A DNA stretch of 64,000 nt from Pseudomonas sp. FP1742 (GCF_030687145.1 NZ_CP117460.1:1922001-1986000), one strand, 5' to 3'; shown: positions 1-9,274, numbered from the stretch's first letter. The notes: a model not told the origin generated them from the sequence alone. Numbers and translations: made by a program.

Positions 1-1232
1 ATCCACATCGGCAGGTGGGCGAAGAATTCCGGACGCACGACCGGGATCAGTCCCATGCCGATGCTCACCGCCACCAGCAACTGGTTGCGCCGGTCACCGA
101 TGTCGGCCTCCTGGAGAATCTTGATCCCGGTGGCGGCGACCATGCCGAACATCGCGATTGCCGCACCGCCCAAGACCGCCGGCGGAATCGACGCCACCAG
201 GAACGCGGCTTTCGGCAGCAGGCTCAGCACCACCAGCAAGCCACCGGCGACGATGGTTACCGAGCGGCAACGTACGCCGGTCATCTGCACCAGGCCGATG
301 TTCTGGGCGAAAGAGGAGTGGGTGAAGGTGTTGAAGAAACCGGCGAAAAACGAAGCGCCGGCATCGCACAGCAAGCCGCGCCGCAGCATCCGTGGCGTGA
401 CGTCCTGGCCGGTGATTTTGCCCAGCGCCAGGAACATTCCGGTGGACTCGACGAAGATGATCACCACCACCAGGCACATCGACAGAATCGGTGCGAGCTC
501 GAATTTCGGCATGCCGAAATGCAGCGGGGTGACGATTTGCAGCCACGGCGCCTGGTCCATCCCGCTGAGGTCGACCATGCCGATCACGCCGCAAATCGCG
601 TAACCCAGGCACATGCCGATCAGCACCGAGATGTTGACCCAGAAATCGCGCATGAAGCGGTGGACCAGCAGAATGGTAGCCAGCACCAGTGCAGCGATGG
701 CCAGGTAGACAGGCGAACCGAATTGAGCCGCGCCAGCACCGCCACCGGCCCAGTTCACGGCCACGGGGAACAGCGACAAACCGATCGAGGTAATGACGGT
801 GCCGGTCACCAGCGGCGGGAAGAAGCGCACGACCTTGGACATGAAGGGAGCGATGAGCATGCCGAAAAAACCGGCGGCGATGGTCGCGCCGAAGATCCCT
901 TGCAGGCCGATGCCGGGCATCCCGGCCATGGCCACCATGCTGCCGACCGCGGCGAAACTGGCGCCCATCATCACCGGCATGCGAATGCCCATCGGGCCGA
1001 TGCCCAGCGACTGGACGATGGTGGCGATACCGGCCACCAGCAGGTCGGCGTTGATCAGAAAGGCGATTTCTTCACGGTTCAGGCCGGCGGCCTGCCCGAT
1101 GATCAGCGGCACTGCAATGGCGCCGCCGTACATCAACAGAACGTGTTGCAGACCGACCAGGATCAGTTGCACAAGGGGTAAACGGGCAATGGCGGGTGCG
1201 TCGGGGATGCGCGCTTCGGATAGCTCGGACAT
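1..1232 (-). CDS. uacT: NCS2-family uric acid/xanthine permease, cut by the window edge
   Basis: Inner-membrane proton symporter of the nucleobase:cation symporter-2 family, expected to import urate or xanthine. The reading frame runs open off the left edge, so the C-terminus is missing. It carries the NCS2 signature QNIGLVQMTG and successive hydrophobic segments. The ATG at 1232 has a GAGGTG ribosome site just upstream. It is the last visible member of the urate-degradation cluster and lies 229 bp downstream of puuD, separated by a REP pair. The symbol follows resemblance to E. coli UacT; a xanthine permease is the alternative. Confidence 0.85.
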   Translation of the reverse strand, partial: MSELSEARIPDAPAIARLPLVQLILVGLQHVLLMYGGAIAVPLIIGQAAGLNREEIAFLINADLLVAGIATIVQSLGIGPMGIRMPVMMGASFAAVGSMVAMAGMPGIGLQGIFGATIAAGFFGMLIAPFMSKVVRFFPPLVTGTVITSIGLSLFPVAVNWAGGGAGAAQFGSPVYLAIAALVLATILLVHRFMRDFWVNISVLIGMCLGYAICGVIGMVDLSGMDQAPWLQIVTPLHFGMPKFELAPILSMCLVVVIIFVESTGMFLALGKITGQDVTPRMLRRGLLCDAGASFFAGFFNTFTHSSFAQNIGLVQMTGVRCRSVTIVAGGLLVVLSLLPKAAFLVASIPPAVLGGAAIAMFGMVAATGIKILQEADIGDRRNQLLVAVSIGMGLIPVVRPEFFAHLPMW

Positions 1233-1282
1233 GCAACACCTCGGATCTTTTTTATTCTTGTGATTTTTGTATCAGGCAGACC

Positions 1283-1434
1283 TGTGGCGAGGGAGCTTGC
1301 TGTGGCGAGGGGGCTTGCCCCCGTTGGGCTGCAAAGCAGCCCCAATCCCAGCAATCGCGTTCTATCTAGAGGACCGCATCCGCCGGTTTTACGACCGCTT
1401 CGCGGTCGAACGGGGGCAAGCCCCCTCGCCACAC
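1283..1434. repeat. Paired REP (tgtggcgagggggcttgccc class)
   Basis: Two inverted copies of a palindromic unit begin 'tgtggcgagggggcttgc' and end 'gcaagccccctcgccaca', with an extra partial copy at the left end. They fill the gap between uacT and puuD. The same class recurs at 24576-24714 and differs from the commoner 'gtgggagcggg' class here. Confidence 0.85.
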
Positions 1435-1460
1435 AAGCCCTGTCTCCATCAAGTTTTTAC

Positions 1461-2762
1461 TTACTTGGTCGGCGCTCCCTGAACAATCCACGCGCCGATC
1501 AGGTCACGTTCCTGCTGGGTCATCTGGGTGATATTGCCCAGTGGCATGATCTGGCTGGTGACGGCCTGGGCCTGGATGCGAGCGGCGTTTTGGCGGATCT
1601 GTTCTGGCGTGTCGAACATCACGCCGGCGGGTGCGGCACTGAACAGCGGGCTGGTGGGTTTGGCCGAGTGACAGACCGCGCAACGTTCCTGAATCACGCT
1701 GTGAACCTTGTCGAACGTCGGGCCCTGATTCGAGGCTTGGGCCGGTGCAGCGGCAGGCGCATCAGGTTGCGCCGCTTCAGGTTTGGCACCACCGCCCAAG
1801 GCGGTTTCCGGCAGCGGCTGGTACTCGATGGTCCCGGGTGCCTTGGCCACTTCAGGTGCGCTGGACATCGGCGCCGGGCCAGTCACGTATGCCAGGCAAA
1901 TCATGCCGACCGCCGCAACGGGCAGGGTCCAGGCGAATTTGTGGCTGTCGTGACGGGTGTTGAAGTAGTGACGCACCAACACCGCCAGCACCGCGATCCC
2001 GGCCAGGATCAACCAGTTGTACTGGCTGCCGTAGGTGCTCGGGAAGTGGTTGCTGATCATGATGAACAGCACCGGCAAGGTGAAGTAGTTGTTGTGCCGC
2101 GAACGCAGCAAACCTTTGGCCGGCAGCGCCGGATCGGGCGTGCGGTTTTCGGCGATCGCCGCCACCAGGGCGCGCTGGGCCGGCATGATGATGCGGAACA
2201 CGTTGCCGACCATGATGGTGCCGATGATCGCGCCGACGTGCAGGTACGCGCCACGACCGCTGAACACTTTGCTGAAGCCGTAGGCGGCGCCGATGATCAG
2301 CACGAACAGGATTGCGCCTAGCAGGGCAGGGCGTTTGCCCAGGGCCGAGTCGCAGAGGAAGGAGTAGATGAACCAGCCGATGAACAACGAGCCGAGGCCG
2401 ATGGCCACGCCTTCAGGGCCGCTCAGGGTGCTGCCCGGAGCCAGCAGGTACAGCGTCGGGTTGGAGTAGAACACCACGCACAGCAGCGCGATCCCCGACA
2501 GCCAGGTGAAATAGGCTTCCCATTTGAACCAGTGCAGGTTGTCCGGCATGGTCGGTGGAGCCAGTTTGTATTTTTCCAGGTGGTAGATACCGCCGCCATG
2601 GATCGCCCACAAATCGCCCGCCAGGCCGTTTTTCGGGTTGACCCGATTGAGGTTGTTTTCCAGCCAGACGAAATAGAACGACGCGCCGATCCAGGCCACG
2701 CCAGTAATCATGTGAACCCAGCGCACGCTCAGGTTCAGCCATTCCAACAGATGTGCTTCCAC
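1461..2762 (-). CDS. puuD: Membrane urate hydroxylase with C-terminal cytochrome c domain
   Basis: Oxidises urate to 5-hydroxyisourate, passing electrons to a fused cytochrome c rather than directly to oxygen. The 433-residue protein has an N-terminal membrane domain of about 300 residues with roughly eight hydrophobic segments, then a Pro/Ala-rich linker and a cytochrome c domain with haem motif CAVCH at residues 361-365 and a possible distal Met in QIMPLGN. This order is typical of PuuD. It lies between the urate permease and allA, so it performs the first step of this cluster. Confidence 0.93.
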   Translation of the reverse strand: MEAHLLEWLNLSVRWVHMITGVAWIGASFYFVWLENNLNRVNPKNGLAGDLWAIHGGGIYHLEKYKLAPPTMPDNLHWFKWEAYFTWLSGIALLCVVFYSNPTLYLLAPGSTLSGPEGVAIGLGSLFIGWFIYSFLCDSALGKRPALLGAILFVLIIGAAYGFSKVFSGRGAYLHVGAIIGTIMVGNVFRIIMPAQRALVAAIAENRTPDPALPAKGLLRSRHNNYFTLPVLFIMISNHFPSTYGSQYNWLILAGIAVLAVLVRHYFNTRHDSHKFAWTLPVAAVGMICLAYVTGPAPMSSAPEVAKAPGTIEYQPLPETALGGGAKPEAAQPDAPAAAPAQASNQGPTFDKVHSVIQERCAVCHSAKPTSPLFSAAPAGVMFDTPEQIRQNAARIQAQAVTSQIMPLGNITQMTQQERDLIGAWIVQGAPTK

Positions 2763-2813
2763 AGTCTTTACCTCTCGCCCGTCACTCTGTTGTCGAGTGA
2801 TCGGACTCTTCTC

Positions 2814-3317
2814 TTATTGGTGGGGGGCGAGGATCAAACACTCATCCTCTTTGAAAAAATGCTCATCGCAGTTGTTGCCTGTGCCACTGCGATCAACCAC
2901 CAGGAAGTCATCCCGCTTTTCGATCGTCAGCACCGGGTGGTGCCAGACGCCGCGATGGTAATTAATGCCCTGCCTGCCGTTGGTGACGAAGGCGCGGACC
3001 AAGCCTGATACAGGTGCATCGCCAAGTGGCGCGACCACGATCAGAAAGGGGTTGCCGAGCAGCGGAATGAACGCCTGACTGCCCAGCGGATGGCGCTCCA
3101 GCATGCGCACGGTCAGCGGCATGTCCTGCGCGTCGGCGCGGAAGATGCTGATGATCGCCTTGTCCTCTGGCGTGGCGGTTTCCACCGTCGCCAGTTTGTG
3201 GAAGCGCATGGTCGAACCGTTGTTGATCATGAAGTGATCGCTGCCGTCGGTTTCGATCACGTCACCGAAAGGGGCGAAGGCTTCTTTGGTCAGCGGTTCA
3301 ATCGTCAATGTGCGCAT
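2814..3317 (-). CDS. allA: Ureidoglycolate lyase
   Basis: Splits ureidoglycolate into glyoxylate and urea, the final step of the ureide pathway encoded here. The 167-residue protein begins MRTLTIEPLTKEAFAPFGDV and has the cupin-like body and length usual for AllA. It is 51 bp upstream of puuD on the same strand and about 120 bp downstream of allantoicase, with a REP pair in that second gap. Neighbouring alc supplies its substrate, which supports a lyase rather than a hydrolase assignment. Confidence 0.92.
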   Translation of the reverse strand: MRTLTIEPLTKEAFAPFGDVIETDGSDHFMINNGSTMRFHKLATVETATPEDKAIISIFRADAQDMPLTVRMLERHPLGSQAFIPLLGNPFLIVVAPLGDAPVSGLVRAFVTNGRQGINYHRGVWHHPVLTIEKRDDFLVVDRSGTGNNCDEHFFKEDECLILAPHQ

Positions 3318-3362
3318 GCTGGTCTTCTTTTCGTTAAGTTCTGTGTTGTCTGTTCTGGCGTC

Positions 3363-3427
3363 TTCGCGAGCAAGCCCGCTCCCACAGGGGAATGCATTTC
3401 AAATGTGGGAGCGGGCTTGCTCGCGAA
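3363..3427. repeat. Paired REP (gtgggagcgggcttgctcgc class)
   Basis: Two inverted copies of 'cgcgagcaagcccgctccca' are separated by a short spacer in the alc-allA gap. It is the first of many copies of this class in the window. Confidence 0.85.
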
Positions 3428-3439
3428 TGGCCTCACCGC

Positions 3440-4435
3440 TTACTTGGCGACCTTGCCCAATACCCGCAGGCGGCTCACACCACCATCCGGGAACACGTTC
3501 AGGCGGATGTGGGTGATCGGGCCCAGTGCCTTGATCTGCTCGGCGAAGGTGTGTTCGGCGTGCATTTCCAGCTTCTGGCTTGGCAGCAGTTCGCGCCAGA
3601 ACAGCGATTGGGTTTCGATCTGGCTGTCGGTGCCGCCCTTCACGAATGCGCCCTGGATCGAGCAGCTGTCCGGGTAGTTGCCCTTGAAGTGCAGGGTGTC
3701 GACGATGACTTTCTCGACTTCACCGGCATGGCCCAGCGCGACGATCACCCAGTCATTGCCCGGCGTGCGACGGCGGGCGGTTTCCCAGCCGTCGCCCATG
3801 TTGATGCCGCGGCCCGGGTTGAGGATGTTGCTCATGCGGCCGAAGTGTTCGTCGGAGCAGGCGAGGGCGCGACCGCCGTTCAGGGCCGCAGCCAGGTCGA
3901 CCTGTTCGTTGTCGCCGACCGCCGACCAGTCGCGGAATGGAATGCCATACACACGCAGGCGGGCCACGCCGCCATCCGGATAGATGTTGAAGCGCAGGTG
4001 GCTGAAGGCTTGGTCGTTATTGATTTCGTGGTAGTGGTGGCTGTTGCCTTGCAGCTCGACGGCCGACAGCACTTCAGTCCACTGGGTATTCTCGTCCGGC
4101 TCGCCCGAGGCCAGGAAGCAGGCTTCCAGGGAGGCCGATGGCGGGTAGTTGCCGGTGAAGAATGAAGTGTCGATGTCCACGCCTTTGATCGAACCCGGCA
4201 CGCCCAGGCGGATCACTGCGCTGTCGTAGCCTTCGAAGCGCTTGCGGCGCGACTCCCAGCCGTCCATCCACTTGCCGTTGTCATCGAACACGCCCTCCTT
4301 CCACACGGCCGGAGTCGGCTGGAACAGACGGTTGGCGTCTGCGAACCAGTCATCGGTGACCGAGATGATTTTGGTGCCCAGACGGGCGTCGGCCAGGTTG
4401 ACGAACTTCTCGAAAGGTACGGCGTAAGCTTTCAT
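3440..4435 (-). CDS. alc: Allantoicase
   Basis: Hydrolyses allantoate to ureidoglycolate and urea. The 331-residue protein is made of two related halves with repeated features: [10 protein letters not shown] in the first half and [10 protein letters not shown] in the second, and [11 protein letters not shown] versus [11 protein letters not shown]. This internal duplication is the hallmark of allantoicase. It sits between uraD and allA on the same strand, matching the order of reactions. The start at 4435 gives the usual [12 protein letters not shown]-terminus. Confidence 0.95.
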   Translation of the reverse strand: MKAYAVPFEKFVNLADARLGTKIISVTDDWFADANRLFQPTPAVWKEGVFDDNGKWMDGWESRRKRFEGYDSAVIRLGVPGSIKGVDIDTSFFTGNYPPSASLEACFLASGEPDENTQWTEVLSAVELQGNSHHYHEINNDQAFSHLRFNIYPDGGVARLRVYGIPFRDWSAVGDNEQVDLAAALNGGRALACSDEHFGRMSNILNPGRGINMGDGWETARRRTPGNDWVIVALGHAGEVEKVIVDTLHFKGNYPDSCSIQGAFVKGGTDSQIETQSLFWRELLPSQKLEMHAEHTFAEQIKALGPITHIRLNVFPDGGVSRLRVLGKVAK

Positions 4436-4523
4436 TCTTCTTGTCTGCCTTTAATAAGTTGGCTTGGGATGCTTGCAGTGCCCTGGGTGCTGTTTGCGTT
4501 TGAGAACACTCGGGCAAAGCTCG

Positions 4524-5039
4524 CTATAGGGTCAGTAATCGGAACAACGCGATCTTGTTGATCTGCGCCAGCGCGCATTTGAATTCGGTGTCGACCGAAT
4601 TGTGAATGCGCGTTTCGAACGCCGCGAGGATCTGGTGCCGGTCGCTGCCTTTTACCGCCATGATGAAGGGAAACTTGAACTTGGCCTTGTAGGCGTCATT
4701 CAGCTCGGTGAAGCGTTCAAACTCATCGCTCGAGCATTGGTGAATACCGGCGCCAGCCTGTTCATTGGTGCTGGCTTCGGTCAGTTGGCCCTGGACGGCG
4801 GCTTTGCCGGCCAGGTCCGGGTGAGCGTTGATCAGGGCCAGTTGGCTGGCGTGATCGGCGCTCAACAGGATGTCGCTCATGCGCTGGTGCAGGGTTTCGA
4901 TCTCGTCGATTGAAGCGTCCTGGCCCAGATCGAAGGCCTTCTCGGCCACCCATGGCGAGTGTTCGTAGATATCGGCGAAGGCTTCGACAAACGCGTCGCG
5001 GCTCAAGGTCGATGGCTTCAGTGTCTGGAAGTGGCTCAT
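4524..5039 (-). CDS. uraD: OHCU decarboxylase
   Basis: Decarboxylates 2-oxo-4-hydroxy-4-carboxy-5-ureidoimidazoline to S-allantoin. The 171-residue protein starts MSHFQTLKPSTL and contains the family motif INAHPDLAGKAA with the catalytic histidine, and a downstream GSDRHQIL motif. The start codon at 5039 overlaps the puuE stop as ATGA, so the two are likely translationally coupled. A longer upstream start is possible in frame but would run into puuE. Confidence 0.94.
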   Translation of the reverse strand: MSHFQTLKPSTLSRDAFVEAFADIYEHSPWVAEKAFDLGQDASIDEIETLHQRMSDILLSADHASQLALINAHPDLAGKAAVQGQLTEASTNEQAGAGIHQCSSDEFERFTELNDAYKAKFKFPFIMAVKGSDRHQILAAFETRIHNSVDTEFKCALAQINKIALFRLLTL

Positions 5040-5962
5040 TTGGCGGCCCCTTGGTACGGGTGGGTTTGCTGCCAGTGGCGAGCGATGTCGACGCGCCGGC
5101 TGAACCACACCTGTTCATGGCTTTTAGCGTATTCGATAAAGCGTTTGAGCGAGGCCAGGCGCGCCGGGCGGCCGATCAGCCGGCAGTGCAGGCCGATCGA
5201 CAACATTTTCGGGGCTTCGGCGCCTTCGGCATACAGCACGTCGAAAGCGTCTTTGAGGTATTCGAAGAAGTCGTCGCCCTTGTTGAAACCCTGGACCTGG
5301 GTGAAGCGCATGTCGTTGGTGTCCAGGGTGTACGGGATCACCAGGTGCGGCTTGCCGGTCGGGTTGTTCGGTTCCCAGTAGGGCAGGTCGTCGTCGTAGG
5401 TGTCGCAGTCGTAAAGGAAACCGCCTTCCTCCATCACCAGCCGACGGGTATTCGGACCGGTGCGGCCGGTGTACCAGCCCAGTGGGCGCTCGCCGGTGAT
5501 TTCGGTGAGGATGCGGATCGCTTCGAGCATGTGCTCGCGTTCCTGCGCTTCGTCCATGTACTGGTAGTCGATCCAGCGATAGCCGTGGCTGCAGATTTCG
5601 TGGCCGGCCTCGACCATCGCGCGGATCACGTCCGGGTGACGCTGGGCGGCCATGGCCACGGCGAAGATGGTCAGCGGGATGTCGAATTCCTTGAACAGTT
5701 TCAGAATCCGCCAGACGCCGGCACGGCTGCCATACTCGTAAAGGGATTCCATGCTCATGTTGCGCTCGCCTTGCAGCGGCTGCGCCGAGACCATTTCCGA
5801 GAGGAAGGCTTCGGACTCTTTATCGCCGTGAAGGATATTGCGCTCGCCACCTTCCTCGTAGTTGAGCACGAAGGACAGGGCGATGCGGGCATTGCCCGGC
5901 CAGTGTGGGTGAGGAGGGTTACTGCCGTAACCGATCAGGTCGCGTGGGTAGTCAGCGCTCAC
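5036..5962 (-). CDS. puuE: Allantoinase, polysaccharide-deacetylase type
   Basis: Hydrolyses allantoin to allantoate. PuuE belongs to the metal-independent polysaccharide-deacetylase-like allantoinases, unrelated to the amidohydrolase AllB. The chosen GTG start at 5962 gives (M)SADYPRDLIGYGSNPPHP and 308 residues, and is preceded by AAGGAAG; a TTG start at 5998 is possible but weaker. It is the first gene of the minus-strand run puuE-uraD-alc-allA-puuD-uacT, and the operator-rich gap to divergent uraH lies directly upstream. Confidence 0.93.
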   Translation of the reverse strand: MSADYPRDLIGYGSNPPHPHWPGNARIALSFVLNYEEGGERNILHGDKESEAFLSEMVSAQPLQGERNMSMESLYEYGSRAGVWRILKLFKEFDIPLTIFAVAMAAQRHPDVIRAMVEAGHEICSHGYRWIDYQYMDEAQEREHMLEAIRILTEITGERPLGWYTGRTGPNTRRLVMEEGGFLYDCDTYDDDLPYWEPNNPTGKPHLVIPYTLDTNDMRFTQVQGFNKGDDFFEYLKDAFDVLYAEGAEAPKMLSIGLHCRLIGRPARLASLKRFIEYAKSHEQVWFSRRVDIARHWQQTHPYQGAAK

Positions 5963-6061
5963 TGCAGTCTTCCTTCTTGTTCGTGTTGACTTGTTCAAAG
6001 TCAGGGTGTGTGTGGCGGCCTGGCGATGAGAGGGCAGGCTGGCGTCACAGCGATGGAGTGA

Positions 6062-6071
6062 TTGTATACAA
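6062..6071. promoter_or_regulatory. Candidate GntR-type operator TTGTATACAA
   Basis: A perfect 10-bp palindrome lies about 100 bp upstream of the puuE start. Identical sites occur at 9110-9119 and 54426-54435 in front of two purine/ureide permease genes. TTGT-N2-ACAA matches the general pattern bound by FadR-type GntR proteins. Confidence 0.6.
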
Positions 6072-6256
6072 CTTTATATTAACTTTGTAAGCCTGATTTT
6101 TTGCATTTTTCACTGACTGCTCTCATTGGAGGGTACTGCAAGAAACCTGCCTGACTGGTCAGCTAATGGATGGAAGGTCCATTGATCTTATGGTTTGGCG
6201 CAAGATTCGCCTGCAAACCAGGAATGCCGTTGGTGGTCGTAAAAATGTCGTTTTTA

Positions 6257-6266
6257 TTGTGTACAA
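6257..6266. promoter_or_regulatory. Second candidate operator TTGTGTACAA
   Basis: This is a one-base variant of the 6062 palindrome, flanked as aTTGTGTACAAt, about 130 bp upstream of uraH. It would let the same regulator control the rightward promoter. Confidence 0.5.
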
Positions 6267-6397
6267 TTTTTTTGAAAAATGTCTTAATCTGTCGCTCGCC
6301 GCAACTTTTCGTGCTCCGGAACGGTGCGGTCTCCTTTTCACCTGACTTCGGGAGGCGCGAGGTCTGACTGCTCCACGCAGGCAGGCGCGCAGAATCA

Positions 6398-6751
6398 ATG
6401 GGACGTTTGACTACACACGTTTTGGACGCTGCACACGGTTGCCCGGGCAGTTCGATCAAGGTCGAGCTGTACCGCGTCGAAGGCTCGCAGCTGGAGCTGG
6501 TCGCCACGGCGCTCACCAACAGCGACGGCCGGGTCGATGCGCCGTTGCTGCAAGGCGATGACTACCGTACCGGGGTCTATCAGCTGCAATTTCATGCGGG
6601 CGATTACTACCGCGCCCGTGGCGTTCAGTTGCCTGAGCCTGCGTTCCTCGACGTGGTGGTGCTGCGGTTCGGCATCTCTGCCGAACAGGATCACTACCAT
6701 GTGCCTTTGCTGATTTCGCCGTATAGCTATTCGACCTATAGAGGAAGCTAG
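6398..6751 (+). CDS. uraH: 5-hydroxyisourate hydrolase (transthyretin-like)
   Basis: Hydrolyses the PuuD product 5-hydroxyisourate to OHCU, the substrate of UraD. The 117-residue protein begins MGRLTTHVLDAAHG, with the conserved N-terminal histidine, and ends in the diagnostic tetrapeptide YRGS. It is divergent from puuE and ends before a strong terminator, so it is probably a single-gene transcript. No signal peptide is visible, so it should act in the cytoplasm. Confidence 0.95.
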   Translation: MGRLTTHVLDAAHGCPGSSIKVELYRVEGSQLELVATALTNSDGRVDAPLLQGDDYRTGVYQLQFHAGDYYRARGVQLPEPAFLDVVVLRFGISAEQDHYHVPLLISPYSYSTYRGS

Positions 6752-6800
6752 GACTTTCCCCCCCAAAAAAATCCTGCGCATATAGCTTCTTTGGTCTTTT

Positions 6801-6828
6801 GCCCGCTCACACTGCGGGCTTTTTTTTG
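6801..6828 (+). terminator. Rho-independent terminator after uraH
   Basis: The stem GCCCGC/GCGGGC with a seven-base loop is followed by eight T residues. Confidence 0.85.
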
Positions 6829-6842
6829 CCTGGTGGAAAGTC

Positions 6843-6928
6843 AAAAGATCGCAGCCTTCGGCAGCTCCTACATGGAAACGCATTCCCCCTGTAGGAGCTG
6901 TCGAGTGCAACGAGGCTGCGATCTTTTG
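6843..6928. repeat. Paired REP (gatcgcagcc / gtaggagctg class)
   Basis: Inverted arms 'aaaagatcgcagcc' and 'ggctgcgatctttt' enclose inner arms 'agctccta' and 'taggagct'. This is a different REP family from the 'gtgggagcggg' class. Confidence 0.8.
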
Positions 6929-6931
6929 CCC

Positions 6932-7558
6932 TTAGCGGCTCAACAATGAGGCCGCGCCCGCACCACTGAACAACCCGGCACTGACCCGGTTAAACCAGCT
7001 CTGCCCCTTGCCACTGCGCAGATACCGCGCCGCGCCATGAGCCCCCAGCCCATAAGCCAGCTTGCACAGCAGATCCAGCACGGTCCAGGTGGCAATCATC
7101 ACCAGCAACTGCGGCAGGAACGGTTGTTCGGCACTCAAAAACTGCGGCAGGAACGCGGCAAAGAATAAAATGTCTTTCGGGTTGCTGGCGCCGAGCATGA
7201 ACGCGCGCCCGAACAGTGCACGAAAGCGTGGCACCGGCGCAGCCTGGGGCACTTCGGCGCCCAGGGAGGGTTGGCGCGATTGCTGCCAGCTCTGCCAGGC
7301 GAGGTAGAACAGGTACAGCGCGCCGACGATTTTCAGGGCGCTGAACAGCTGTTCCGACGCCAGCAACAATGCGCCCAGGCCAAGCGCCGAAGCACTGAGC
7401 AGACAGATCGAGGCAAACACGCCCCCGAGAAAGGCCGGGTAAGAACGGCGCAAACCGTAATTCAGACTGTTACTGATCATCAGCAAAGACAGTGGCCCCG
7501 GTATCAGGATCACCACCAGTGCAGCGCCGCTGAACAGCAGCCAGGTTTCCAGACTCAT
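6932..7558 (-). CDS. LysE/RhtB-family amino acid exporter
   Basis: Inner-membrane exporter of the LysE family, whose members export amino acids or related metabolites. The 208-residue protein starts MSLETWLLFSGAALVVILIP at 7558 behind a GGAGG site and includes the family motif IPGPLSLLMISNSLNYG near residues 20-36, with about six hydrophobic segments. An upstream in-frame start at 7588 is less likely. A terminator separates it from the permease upstream. The substrate cannot be told from sequence. Confidence 0.88.
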   Translation of the reverse strand: MSLETWLLFSGAALVVILIPGPLSLLMISNSLNYGLRRSYPAFLGGVFASICLLSASALGLGALLLASEQLFSALKIVGALYLFYLAWQSWQQSRQPSLGAEVPQAAPVPRFRALFGRAFMLGASNPKDILFFAAFLPQFLSAEQPFLPQLLVMIATWTVLDLLCKLAYGLGAHGAARYLRSGKGQSWFNRVSAGLFSGAGAASLLSR

Positions 7559-7576
7559 CACTTTCCTCCCTATGCA

Positions 7577-7604
7577 CAAAAGCCCCACCCGACGGGGTGA
7601 GGCT
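7577..7604 (-). terminator. Terminator after the AzgA-type permease
   Basis: Read on the minus strand, a near-perfect stem AGCC(T)CACCC / GGGTG(G)GGCT is followed by a short T run. It lies between the permease stop and the LysE gene. Confidence 0.6.
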
Positions 7605-7630
7605 GGTTTGAAACGCGTACCGCGTGACGC

Positions 7631-8980
7631 TTATAAGAAGATGAACTTGGCGATGAAGATCGCGCAGAGCACCCACAGGCTGACGGATATTTCCTTGTAC
7701 TTACCGGTGCCGGCCTTTAGCACCACGTAAGTGATGAAGCCCAGCGCGATGCCGTCGGCGACCGAGAAGGTCAGCGGCATCATGATCGCGGTGACGATCG
7801 CCGGAATGCTGTCGGTCGCTTCTTCCCATTCGATGTGCGCCATGCCGCCCATCATCAGCATCGCTACATAAATCAGCGCACCGGCGGTTGCATAAGCGGG
7901 GATCATGCCAGCCAGCGGTGCGAAAAACATTGCGGCAATAAATAGCACACCTACGGTCACGGCGGTAAGACCAGTCCGACCACCCGCCGCTACGCCAGCG
8001 GCACTTTCCACGTAACTGGTGACCGGCGGAACACCCACCACCGCCCCGAAAACGCTGGAGGCACTGTCGGCTTTCATGGCACGGGACAGGTTTTCGATCC
8101 GGCCGTCAGCGTTCACCAGGTTGGCGCGCTGAGCGACGCCCATCAAGGTGCCGGCGGTGTCGAACATGTGCACAAAGAGGAAGGCCAGCACCACGCTGAT
8201 CATGCTGACGTTGAACACGCCGGCGATGTTCATGGCCATCCAGGTCGGTGCCAGGCTCGGCGGGGCCGACATGATGCCCTCGTAGTGCACCAGGCCCAGG
8301 CCCCAGCCGGCGAGGGTCACGGTGATGATGCTGATGAGGATCGCGCCGAACACTTTGTGGTAGCTGAGCACGGCGATCATCAGGAAGCAGATGGCAGCCA
8401 GCAGCGGGCCGGGCTCGCGCAGGGAGCCGAGCTTGATCAGGGTGGCCGGGCTATCGACGACGATGCCCGAGGTTTTCAGGCCGATCAGCCCCAGAAACAG
8501 GCCCACACCCGCGCCCATGGCAAAGCGCAGGCTCACCGGAATGCTATTGAGCAGCCATTCACGAATCCGGGAAAAGGTCAGGAACATGAACAACACACCG
8601 GACACGAACACCGCGCCGAGAGCGGTTTCCCAGTTGTAGCCCATAGTGCCGACCACGGTGTAGGTGAAGAATGCGTTCAGGCCCATGCCCGGCGCCAAGC
8701 CCACCGGCCAGTTGGCGTACAGACCCATCAACAGGCAGCCCAGCGCGGCGGCGATGCAGGTGGCCACGAACGCGGCACCGTGATCGATCCCGGCGTCGGC
8801 CATGATGTTGGGGTTGACGAAGATGATGTAGGCCATGGTGATGAAGGTTGTCAGACCGGCGATCAGCTCGGTCTTCACCGTGGTGCCGTGCAAGCTGAGT
8901 TTGAAGATGCGCTCCAGCCAGCCATTGCGTAACGGCGGCGAGAGTTCCAGCGTCGAGGCTTCGGATTTGCGGCTTTCCAC
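7631..8980 (-). CDS. Purine permease of the AzgA/GhxP type
   Basis: Proton-coupled importer of hypoxanthine, guanine or adenine in the inner membrane. The 449-residue protein contains the family features TTFITMAYIIFVNP, GLAPGMGLNAFFTYTVV and GAVVGVPPVTSYVESAAG. The start is GTG at 8980 behind GGAG. Its promoter region holds a TTGTATACAA palindrome shared with the urate cluster, which supports joint regulation. Which purine base it carries is not resolved. Confidence 0.88.
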   Translation of the reverse strand: MESRKSEASTLELSPPLRNGWLERIFKLSLHGTTVKTELIAGLTTFITMAYIIFVNPNIMADAGIDHGAAFVATCIAAALGCLLMGLYANWPVGLAPGMGLNAFFTYTVVGTMGYNWETALGAVFVSGVLFMFLTFSRIREWLLNSIPVSLRFAMGAGVGLFLGLIGLKTSGIVVDSPATLIKLGSLREPGPLLAAICFLMIAVLSYHKVFGAILISIITVTLAGWGLGLVHYEGIMSAPPSLAPTWMAMNIAGVFNVSMISVVLAFLFVHMFDTAGTLMGVAQRANLVNADGRIENLSRAMKADSASSVFGAVVGVPPVTSYVESAAGVAAGGRTGLTAVTVGVLFIAAMFFAPLAGMIPAYATAGALIYVAMLMMGGMAHIEWEEATDSIPAIVTAIMMPLTFSVADGIALGFITYVVLKAGTGKYKEISVSLWVLCAIFIAKFIFL

Positions 8981-9109
8981 AGCGAGTACTCCTCAAGAGT
9001 TTTATTGTTATTTCCAGGGCCGGACCCATGAGGGTGGCAGCGACCCTTTGAGGTGCTTGCGAATTTGTTGACCTGATGGTCAGGAACTCGCACGAAGCGA
9101 ATTATGCTT

Positions 9110-9119
9110 TTGTATACAA
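9110..9119. promoter_or_regulatory. Candidate GntR-type operator TTGTATACAA
   Basis: A perfect palindrome, flanked as tttTTGTATACAAat, lies about 130 bp upstream of the AzgA-type permease start. It is identical to the sites at 6062 and 54426. Confidence 0.6.
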
Positions 9120-9191
9120 ATAAAGCAAATAATGTTTTTGATTTTGTAGACGAAAAGTTTGGCAATAGTGATATATCGCCTACTCTGACCC

Positions 9192-9274
9192 CTTCGCGAG
9201 CAAGCCCGCTCCCACATTCGATCGCATTCCCCTGTAAGGACTCGGTCGGATGTGGGAGCGGGCTTGCTCGCGAA
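9192..9274. repeat. Paired REP (gtgggagcgggcttgctcgc class)
   Basis: Inverted arms 'ttcgcgagcaagcccgctcc' and 'gtgggagcgggcttgctcgc' are present downstream of the MarR gene. Confidence 0.85.

Larger units (their letters stand above)
5963..6397. promoter_or_regulatory. Divergent puuE / uraH control region
   Basis: This 435-bp AT-rich gap between divergent puuE and uraH holds no credible gene. It contains two related palindromes (6062-6071 and 6257-6266) and an interrupted palindrome CTGAC-TG-GTCAG at 6151-6162. It therefore probably carries the promoters of both transcription units and the binding sites of their regulator. Confidence 0.7.

Noticed and set aside
15..1181. A 388-codon plus-strand reading frame
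   Set aside because: It lies opposite the NCS2 permease, is rich in His, Gln and Arg and has no domain; it is an antisense shadow of GC-rich coding DNA.
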